From contig CM054117.1 of NCBI GenBank assembly GCA_028673005.1, forward strand, positions 54,063,370-54,127,369: a stretch of 64,000 bases of DNA, read 5' to 3'. Of the stretch, positions 58,601 to 64,000 are shown piece after piece. The stretch's first letter is position 1. Every line of letters starts with the position of its first letter. The stretch is from Tanypteryx hageni (taxonomy: Eukaryota > Arthropoda > Insecta > Odonata > Petaluridae). The position numbers and the translations under genes were made by a program. The notes below the pieces were generated by a model. That model was not told the origin of the DNA. It made no database searches and saw only the letters and a program-made list of their open reading frames with translations.

Positions 58601-60317
58601 TTACCACAGAAGACCTGAAAAGTTTTCCAGGGGTAAAGAAATGGTTGCAAATATAAATTTACAATTAATATGAGGCAGGACAGGCCTTACATGTCTGACT
58701 GTAAATAATGCTACCCTTCCCTGGACACACTTGAGGGGTTTTTATAAGAGTTTTGCATGGTAAAATTTTATAGATTTTTTAAAAGATTATGGTTTGGTCA
58801 TGTGACTATGAGAACCGATCCCAATATCTCAGTTTTTATGAAGTGCTCTCTGTGGGTATATGATTTGATTCATGGTGGCAAACTATGAATGACCAGGGTT
58901 TACTGTAATCGTCTCGAAAAGACCCATCCAGCCAAAGAATTAAAACAGTGGTCCAAGTATTGATTTTATGCACACAAATTTAAGGTGACCCTTGGTCTAT
59001 GAATCCTGAAAGTTAGAAAAAAATCCTCTTCTTTCTGGTAAACCCGTTATTTTGTTGCCGGAAGATTCTTCCTTGGTAAAGCTATTTATACCTTAGTTTT
59101 TCTTTGAACATAATTTCTTCAATATTATGTCAGTTACCCTTTGCAAAGCATTTCTTTCTTTCTGCTTCCTAACTGTTTTAACTCATCGATGTTGGGAGAT
59201 TTTCTTTTTTACTAGTTAATTTAAATTTTATTCTGCTTTAAAAACTAATTTAACAAGCAAGTCATCACTATTTCTTATTAAAAATATCTGTGATTAAGGA
59301 TGTGTATTGAAGAAAAATTCTGGCCTCTATCCTATCTTTCAGGAAACCCAGGCAACACTTTTGCTTGGAGTTGGTTACATTGCAGCTGATCTTGGTGAAA
59401 TCAAATTTTTTGCCATGGCTGCTCTAAATGCTTTAGCATGCTGCAAAAGAATGGAATCTTAGAGTAGTTTTTATGAGTATTTTTGTTGAAATAAAATTTA
59501 TCAATTAGTATGTGCCTGTAATGCTAAGATGGCTCTGGTTTTTATAATTGTCTCAGATTGATGTAGGATGTTACACTTATCTTATCCATGTGTTAATTGG
59601 GAATTTGTTTGGAATTGAAACAAATTCAAGTAATGTTTCAATTTTCTATCATATTGTTAGATGCATCAAAAGATAATGAAAACGTGGGAAAGTATTGATA
59701 ACTATTTAATTATAACCATATAATGAATAACTTCACAGCTTAAAACTAAAATATTTTTGCAACATTCGACAAAGACCTGTGCAATTAATCCTTATGGAGT
59801 AATTATTCACAACTTACAATTTTACCCTCATCATTAGGACAAACAGCAGACTAAACAACCGAACGCAGGGTAAAAATCAAGAGGCAGCCAACAAGAGGGA
59901 AATCCGCTCAAGGGAAGGGACTACAATTGCTGGAACTCCAATCATAACTAACCCACCAGCAACCCGAGACGACACTCCAACAAGAAGGTCTGTTAGGCAA
60001 ACTGGAGTGAAAGCCGGTGTAAGGGACAGAGCATCACCACCACCAAAGACTCGTGGTGGGGGAGGCGGCATTGCAAGTCGAGCAAAGGAGCCTGTGGAGA
60101 AGTCGTTAACAGAGCAGGAAGTTAATACCAGACGGAAGACGAGAAGTAGCGGTTCATCAGGTGACTATGACATTACTATCTTCAGATTTTATGAAATTTG
60201 TGCAACATACATTGCACCAACTGTTCCATATCCGTATGCTTCTATTCTATGCAATAATTTTACTGCTTAGGATTACATACAGAAATGCAGCTGTCGTTGG
60301 TGGGGAGGGCTCAGTAG
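31498..60317 (+). CDS. NCOA6: Nuclear receptor coactivator 6 (NCOA6), very large
   Basis: Seven exons join in frame: 31498-31624, 31862-32028, 32988-37056, 40523-41805, 42426-45546, 55569-55818, 59838-60160. A tentative terminal exon, 60271-60317, would give a protein of about 3128 aa; human NCOA6 is about 2060 aa. Residues ~1-120 match the conserved NCOA6 N-terminal domain ([19 protein letters not shown], then [16 protein letters not shown]). A nuclear receptor box (LLVNLLQ, LxxLL at 33819-33833) is followed by a Lys/Arg-rich patch as in human NCOA6. The rest is Ser/Pro/Gly/Thr-rich and probably disordered, with acidic serine clusters and basic patches. Known role: a nuclear transcription coactivator that binds hormone receptors and belongs to the MLL3/MLL4 (fly Trr) histone methyltransferase complex. 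The ATG at 31498 is in a good context (GAGATGG). The identity is firm; the last exon is uncertain. Confidence 0.9.
31625..31861 (+). other. NCOA6 intron 1 with a 50-bp tandem duplication
   Basis: 31658-31707 and 31708-31757 are identical but for one base. Each copy contains an acceptor-like TTTGTGCAG. The true acceptor TTTGTTCAG is at 31861. Confidence 0.85.
31862..32028 (+). CDS. NCOA6: NCOA6 coding exon 2 (core of the conserved N-terminal domain)
   Basis: 167 nt, phase 1 to phase 0. It encodes [20 protein letters not shown], then [18 protein letters not shown] and [12 protein letters not shown]. This is the best-conserved piece of the whole protein and the main reason for the NCOA6 call. 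Known for vertebrates: the wider N-terminal part of NCOA6 supports transactivation. Confidence 0.95.
32029..32987 (+). other. NCOA6 intron 2
   Basis: 959-bp GT-AG intron, AT-rich; nothing recognised inside. Confidence 0.85.
32988..37056 (+). CDS. NCOA6: NCOA6 coding exon 3 (4069-nt giant exon with LxxLL box)
   Basis: Phase 0 to phase 1, 1356 codons without a stop. The first residues ([20 protein letters not shown]) finish the N-terminal domain. It then runs through Pro/Ser/Thr-rich sequence, the receptor box [14 protein letters not shown] (about residue 376), the basic patch [13 protein letters not shown], and [13 protein letters not shown] stretches. A block at about 34998-35190 reads [20 protein letters not shown] and continues into an acidic Ser/Glu cluster ([16 protein letters not shown]), probably a conserved invertebrate NCOA6 segment. 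The second half is Gly/Ser/Met-rich with short basic motifs ([15 protein letters not shown]). The G/C-rich codon use contrasts with the AT-rich introns. Confidence 0.93.
37057..40522 (+). other. NCOA6 intron 3 (3.5 kb)
   Basis: AT-rich GT-AG intron. Unlike the other long introns, no transposon ends or tandem repeats were noticed, and there is no coding signal on either strand. Confidence 0.8.
40523..41805 (+). CDS. NCOA6: NCOA6 coding exon 4
   Basis: Starts after TTTTTCAG (phase 1) and ends phase 0 before GTATGT. It encodes [19 protein letters not shown] and long Ser/Lys/Pro-rich sequence including [13 protein letters not shown], then [13 protein letters not shown] near its end. No folded domain is recognised. 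The open frame runs past the donor to 41880, but the phase match with exon 5 and the good donor favour splicing at 41805. Confidence 0.88.
41806..42425 (+). other. NCOA6 intron 4
   Basis: 620-bp AT-rich intron with a strong T-tract acceptor; nothing else seen. Confidence 0.85.
42426..45546 (+). CDS. NCOA6: NCOA6 coding exon 5 (3121-nt giant exon)
   Basis: Phase 0 start after a long T run and TTCAG; ends phase 1 before GTAAGG. It begins [15 protein letters not shown]. It contains a Pro/Ser/Asn-rich low-complexity segment (about 43110-43370), a Val/Thr-rich segment resembling the hydrophobic disordered middle of vertebrate NCOA6, the block [19 protein letters not shown], and two basic nuclear-localisation-like stretches ([10 protein letters not shown] and [20 protein letters not shown]). 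The last stretch resembles the C-terminal region of vertebrate NCOA6 (ILLTKACKKV). Confidence 0.9.
46990..48710. mobile_element. TA-flanked pogo/mariner-type MITE split by an inner element
   Basis: Left end CAATGGTCCCTCGGTTAACT after TA (46988-46989); the right end on the minus strand is CAGTGGTCTCTCAGTTTACG before TA (48711-48712). Removing the inner element at 47072-48240 leaves about 550 bp. CAGTGGTCCCTCGGTTTACG-type ends are known from pogo/Tigger-like MITEs. Confidence 0.78.
47074..48238. mobile_element. Inner TA-flanked MITE nested in the one above
   Basis: 1165 bp. Both ends read CCGTATCTGCCCGAATA-KAAGC, flanked by TA (47072-47073 and 48239-48240). The inside has a direct duplication of about 200 bp (about 47681-47884 and 47889-48082), each copy with CCTCTTTCATAGAATSTATT and an AACGGCGTTRACT motif. 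No coding sequence. The nearly identical ends suggest a younger insertion than its host. Confidence 0.85.
49640..50130. repeat. Degenerate tandem repeat, unit about 145-150 bp
   Basis: The phrases TTCAGCTTCGTAACTTGCCC (49797), TTCAGCTTCATAGCACAG (49939) and TTCCAGCTCTTCTTGAAG (50092) are 142-153 bp apart. The GGAATTTTTAACAGCC-type phrase recurs at about 49710, 49856 and 50005. Highly diverged. Confidence 0.6.
52329..53740 (+). pseudogene. hAT transposase relic (GTF2IRD2/ZBED5-like)
   Basis: In the plus strand one can read [20 protein letters not shown] (about 52977), a stop, [20 protein letters not shown], then [17 protein letters not shown], and further on [20 protein letters not shown] (from 53582) and, after a frameshift, [19 protein letters not shown]. 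The order FL..E.....W..DLAFL.DIT.HLN.LN..LQG....I..M...V.AF ... YRS.LTD.HL...L..A.SSY matches hAT transposases of this group. Many stops and frameshifts; a hAT-like left end (CAGTATCCCTCAACTAACAC) lies at 52329. Confidence 0.7.
52459..52515. repeat. Tandem duplication, about 29-bp unit
   Basis: GGAAGATGTTGAACTCTTTG plus AAGCTAT occurs twice in a row, inside the hAT relic. Confidence 0.8.
54383..54528. mobile_element. hAT-type MITE with perfect 8-bp target duplication
   Basis: 146 bp. Left end TAGGAATGGCAAAAAATATA; the right end on the minus strand is TAGGGATGACAATGATATAT. It is flanked by identical CTTATGAG (54375-54382 and 54529-54536). Non-coding and AT-rich. It may sit inside an older hAT fragment whose left end (GGAGTCCCCAAACTATGGTC) is at 54243. 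Confidence 0.8.
55569..55818 (+). CDS. NCOA6: NCOA6 coding exon 6
   Basis: 250 nt, phase 1 to phase 2, after TTTTTATAG and before GTAAGT. It encodes [20 protein letters not shown], an acidic [10 protein letters not shown] motif, and [20 protein letters not shown]. It sits 10 kb downstream of exon 5, but phase and composition fit exactly on both sides. Confidence 0.82.
55819..59837 (+). other. NCOA6 intron 6 (4 kb)
   Basis: AT-rich GT-AG intron. Sequence at 57000-58050 is less AT-rich and shows broken coding-like stretches (for example [13 protein letters not shown] near 57160 on the plus strand), so it may be an old transposon or retrogene piece that I cannot assign. The small open frames at 56257-56719 are low-complexity and not called. 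Confidence 0.6.
59838..60160 (+). CDS. NCOA6: NCOA6 coding exon 7 (basic C-terminal part)
   Basis: 323 nt, phase 2 to phase 1, after CATCATTAG. It encodes [20 protein letters not shown], then [27 protein letters not shown] and a final [13 protein letters not shown]. It is strongly basic, like the C-terminus of vertebrate NCOA6, which ends in a Lys/Arg-rich run. The donor is GTGACT, weak but usable. If it is not used, the frame continues to a TAG at 60268-60270. Confidence 0.8.
60271..60317 (+). CDS. NCOA6: Tentative NCOA6 terminal exon
   Basis: After an AT-rich 110-bp intron with acceptor TTTTACTGCTTAG, the frame continues [15 protein letters not shown] and stops with TAG at 60315-60317. A second acceptor 12 nt downstream (ACATACAG) keeps the same frame. 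There is no recognisable conserved C-terminus, so the true last exon could be elsewhere, even beyond the window. Confidence 0.35.
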
Positions 60318-60754
60318 TAGCTGGGCATAAAAGTCAATACAGTAAAACCTCTCATAGCGTGAATTCACAAGATGCGATTTTTCTAAGACGGTATACATTT
60401 CCTTACCAAACGTTTGAAGATGCGGTGGTTTGCCTCGCTAAGACAGGGTTTGACAAGTCTAAGCCAAAGTTAACCTTTAAATTTCTCTTAAACTATAAAT
60501 GATAAAAATTTCAAATTAAAATATTTTTAAGAAAAAATACTGATACATTGATTCGTGTAATTATTTTACGTTATAAAAAGGTAGCGTCGAGAGATTTGTG
60601 TGTGTGCTTCTCATACTGTGCTGATACGGCAGAGCTCCACAACTGGTGTGCCGCAATAAAGCCCTTGATGTGCCGCAGTATATTTTATGTTATAAGCAAG
60701 GGAAGGATATTACCGTTTTATTATTTTCCAGCTAGGACCACAGAAAATACATTT
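60318..60754 (+). other. NCOA6 3' flank/possible 3' UTR with repeat fragments
   Basis: Contains a mariner-like terminus (CAGTAAAACCTCTCATAGCG at about 60341) without a visible partner, and a GTGCCGCAATAAA...GTGCCGCAG stretch at 60650-60680 resembling the inside of the hAT MITE at 15105-15398. Confidence 0.4.
60655..60660 (+). terminator. Candidate polyadenylation signal for NCOA6
   Basis: AATAAA about 340 bp after the tentative stop codon. It lies inside a repeat-like stretch (GTGCCGC motifs), so its use is uncertain. Confidence 0.3.
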
Positions 60755-61688
60755 TTAACCCTTAATTAGCCACGTGGGGTCCCATATGACCCCAAGCCAC
60801 CTATTTTCATCAGTATACTCAGAGCTATGATGTTTATTCAGACCAAACTTGTAATACCTTCATTATTTAGCTTCCTAATTATTATTTAGCATTTTTTTTA
60901 GTTTGAATTTGTTAATTTTTAATTATTAATAATTATGCATAATATAAAATTGAACAATTTGTAAGAAAATTAAAAGATTTTATTTTCGTTTTTTTTATGG
61001 GAATCATCTCTTCAGTTATCTCCAAGTCTGAATGTTGTTTTTTTGCACCATCATCAGTCTATCTGTCATTTTCCTCTCCAAGTTTTATTCTGCTGCACAC
61101 ATAACTGAATAAAACTATTACTTCTGACACCCAAATAAGAATTCTGAAAAAAATGTGGTGCATAATTTTAATTTTATTTTCCTAGGGATGTCTTTACTCC
61201 ACTTTCTCTCTTCACATGTGCCCCCACAACCTTCCCGTCGCAGTAATAAACTGATCTCTAAGCAACTGCATGTGCCGTCCCTTCGGCCGTGCAGAACATA
61301 CGGTCATCCACCCCCGGTATTTTGTACCCTCACATACTATCGCATGTGTTCATTCTTTGTAGATTTTGCCCTAGAACAAGAACATAAATGTGCAAATTGT
61401 GATGATTTTATATGTAAAGAGCATAGGATTTTAAAATGTTATGAATGATAGGATAGAATTGGTAACTAAAAAAGAAAGTAAAATTTTGTTTATTTACAAA
61501 ACTTGTTTTTAATTGTTTTACCTTGTCAAAATTCTTCATTAACTATTTCATTTTAAATTAAAATGATGAACTTTACAGTATGATGAAAACAACATTTTAT
61601 TATTAGATTTCAAAAATTATGTTGGGGTCTTAAAAGACTCTATGCGACTAATTAAGGAACTTTTTTCACACGACTAACTAAGGGTTAA
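60755..61688 (+). mobile_element. piggyBac-type element remnant with TTAA target duplication
   Basis: TTAA (60755-60758) followed by CCCTTAATTAGCC; TTAA (61685-61688) preceded by the inverse, GACTAACTAAGGG. 926 bp between the TTAA sites. The left subterminal region has GGGGTCCCATATGACCCC-like dyads common in piggyBac ends. The inside carries a transposase tail (next entry). Confidence 0.78.
61190..61448 (+). pseudogene. piggyBac-type transposase C-terminal fragment
   Basis: The open frame ends EQEHKCANCDDFICKEHRIL and then KCYE and a stop. C..C....C..H with CxxH at the very C-terminus is the cysteine-rich motif of piggyBac transposases. The N-terminal and catalytic DDD part is missing, so this is a decayed fragment. 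Confidence 0.6.
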
Positions 61689-62999
61689 TAAACTGTTACT
61701 TTATGACTGAATTTGTTCCACTGTTTCAGTTATTTGAAGCTGCATCATGGTTACTTCTTCCCCTTCCCCAAGTACTCCAATCTTTTGCCTACCCATGTCA
61801 TGCGACTATCTCGATCTATCGCACGGCACTCAAAATTTCCTGAAAGGGATATTGGGGAATAATCCGGTAGTATTCGTGTGTCTTAGTCATTAATCAGTTG
61901 TCTCCCTGTATGCACGATCTTAAGTGGTTGTTTTAATCTTGGCTCCTGTGATTTTAATTATTATTTATTATCCTTAATATTTATCTTTTGTATTACTACA
62001 ACTACCACAATGTAAAATTAGTGGGAGAATCCACCTCTGCTGATAACCAGGCGACCAAAAATTACACACCAGAATTTACTAGATTAATCAAAGAGCAAGC
62101 TGCAACAAATTTTGAATGCACATGAAACCAGCTTCTTTTGGAAAAGAACGCCAGACAACATACATTTGAAGGAGCGAACAGAAAGGCTGCAAAGGATTGT
62201 CTTAAGCTATTTTTGTGTTCGAATGCGACCGGTGATTTCTCAGATTTTCGTGACCAAGACTATTATATTATTTCTTCTTAATTCCGCACTGAGAAATAAG
62301 ATTTTGTGAATTATGTGATGGCATGGATTATGCATGTAAATACAGTATTTAAATACTGGTCAAAAAGTTATTCTAAAAGAATTTAGATAATATGAGATCC
62401 AAGAACCTAACTCCCTTTTTCCAATTAACTTAATGCTTCATATAACATGATTTCACAAGACATGGCGATCTCAAGGAATGCAACTACCGTGCTGTGTGTG
62501 GTTTCACTGTATACTTTAATCTCATTGGAAGCTATATACTTATTTGTGAGAAATATAGCTTTGGTATTATTTATGGCACTTCAACTCCTTAGCTGGACCA
62601 ATTTTAATCACAGTTCCTCTTGCCATTTTTGAGTAAATTGACATTTTGTGATTACCAGCTAGAATAAACCACCCTCCATTGTTGTATGATATGGCTCATT
62701 TCAATAAGGCTTCTACTCCAGGTGATACTCTATAAAATATAGAAAATTTTCATACTTGAAAAATTTAGTCCTACAGGCATGCACAGATGACAGAACACAA
62801 ACAGAATTACAAAAACTGCTTTTTCAGACATGGGGCCTAAAACATGGATATTTATCGAAATTTGGAAATAAAACTTTTTGCTCTACCACAGTACTTTCTC
62901 TATATGCATCTTATAAGCTAAAGTAAAAAATTGTAGGTTTCCTCTGAAATTGTGTGTAAAGAAAAGACTTCTAATTGCTGTTAGATTTTATAGCTCTAA
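61689..62999. other. Downstream non-coding DNA
   Basis: No convincing gene. Open frames at 62112-62309 and 62447-62632 show no motif. Mostly AT-rich. Confidence 0.4.
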
Positions 63000-63008
63000 T
63001 ACAGTATT

Positions 63009-63190
63009 TTCCAAATATGGTGCCGAGGATGAGATCCAGCACCTGATTGTTCAAGATGCATCAAAAAATATTGTTAAGTAAATAAATCAATGCAATTACC
63101 ATATTTTTCAGGCTATATGATGCACCAGGCTATAAGTTTTTTAGAAGATTTTTCAGGAATAAAAGTATTTTTCCAAGGCATTTGGTTATG
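63009..63190. repeat. MITE fragments (hAT-like, then mariner-like end)
   Basis: 63004-63090 starts CAGTATTTTCCAAATATGGT and shares AAGTAAATAAATCAATG with the hAT MITE at 15105-15398. At 63098 a second family starts, TACCATATTTTTCAGGCTAT, seen in reverse at 3484-3506. No right ends found. Confidence 0.5.
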
Positions 63191-63386
63191 TATCATTTCT
63201 AGCCATGATTAAATGCATTTCTGGTAACATTTACAGAAAATATTACTGCGTGATAACAGTTAAATATAACGTTTTAGATAAACTTAATTCATAATAGTAA
63301 ATAGGAATGATATAAAACAAATAATTGCTGCAAGACTTGTATGGCTAATATGCCATGCGTGAACTCTGCAGTCCTATTAATTGCAG

Positions 63387-63468
63387 AGTGTGCCGTACAT
63401 GTCACACGTATAGATACCCTTTACCTATAGTACTTACTTAAGCTTAAGTGCAAGATGAGAATTTAATC
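63387..63468. repeat. Dispersed repeat, copy 2
   Basis: Same family and orientation as 831-912. It is followed by CTATACTAATAAAGCAGAAAG, a start phrase common to dispersed insect repeats. Confidence 0.6.
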
Positions 63469-64000
63469 TATACTAATAAAGCAGAAAGTTTGTATGCTTG
63501 TCCAACAAAGTCTAAGGCACTCTACATTACCTAGTAGGTTGAAATTTTGAATGTGGATACCTTTCCAAAATTCATCGAATGGAAAAATCTGAAAACTGCG
63601 TATTTATTAGTTTAAGAAGGACAAAAAAATTTTCATCTTGGGAAAAAGCTTTAGTTCACTTTTTCAATGCTTGATGGCAATGATGCAAGTTTGTGTAAAA
63701 ATTTTGAAAAATGAAGTAGATCGTTGTTTATTCTTTTTGTATGAATAATCTTTTTATATTGAGAAAAATGGTTTATTTTGTAAATTATTCGATTCATACA
63801 GTTGTGAATTTCTTTGTGGCATTTACACATTTTCTGCCTTTAACCTGGATTGAAAGTTAATGTTAAGCATTATGGGATTATTTTTAAAAGTGAGATTTGT
63901 CCCCATTGACATCTGGGAGTTCTACTGTACTGAAGTGTTCATTTCCTAAGGCATTTAATAAAGGAACGAAAAATGGGGAAGATGGACATCCTACATATAG
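63469..64000. other. Window end, repeat-like
   Basis: Sequence such as 'CCTAGTAGGTTGAAATTTTGAATGTGG' resembles other dispersed insect repeats of unknown class. No coding signal; probably continues beyond the window. Confidence 0.35.

Noticed and set aside
61155..61448. 97-codon open frame as a host gene
   Set aside because: It sits between piggyBac-type ends with TTAA duplications and resembles only a transposase tail.
1..64000. Bacterial-style operon, CRISPR array, integron or prophage
   Set aside because: Spliced animal genes, AT-rich introns and eukaryotic transposons throughout; no regular short spacer-repeat arrays or prokaryotic signals.

Overview
This is AT-rich eukaryotic nuclear DNA with long introns, GT-AG splicing and many old DNA transposons. 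The proteins are animal and the COX6C and NCOA6 homologues look arthropod-like. A repeat-rich insect genome is the best guess, perhaps a hemimetabolous insect, but the order cannot be fixed from the sequence. No operons, CRISPR arrays, rRNA or convincing tRNA genes were seen.

Layout. (1) 5109-18449, + strand: the last six coding exons (468 codons) of a class-2 P4-ATPase (ATP9A/ATP9B/Neo1 family). The upstream exons lie outside the window. (2) 18450-28800: a transposon-rich intergenic region with a hAT element bounded by an imperfect target duplication, TA-flanked MITEs and a piggyBac-type transposase relic. (3) 29105-29477, + strand: a complete two-exon COX6C gene (cytochrome c oxidase subunit 6C, 80 aa). 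(4) 31498 to about 60317, + strand: a nearly complete very large NCOA6 gene (nuclear receptor coactivator 6), with seven well-supported coding exons (about 3110 codons) and one tentative terminal exon. It has a conserved N-terminal domain, an LxxLL motif and very large disordered exons of 4.07 and 3.12 kb. Its 10-kb fifth intron holds a nested stack of transposons and a hAT transposase relic. (5) 60318-64000: a TTAA-flanked piggyBac remnant and MITE fragments.

The three genes share a strand but have unrelated jobs: endosome/Golgi lipid transport, mitochondrial respiration, and transcription coactivation in the MLL3/4 (Trr) complex. Their adjacency is probably not functional. No previously undescribed defence or biosynthetic system was found. 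The most notable points are a glycine-rich insertion beside the GDGxND motif of the flippase, the oversized NCOA6, the nested TIR elements at 46.7-51.3 kb, several elements with recognisable target-site duplications, and three separate tandem arrays with a repeat length near 140-150 bp. All homology statements come from recalled family motifs; no database search was run.
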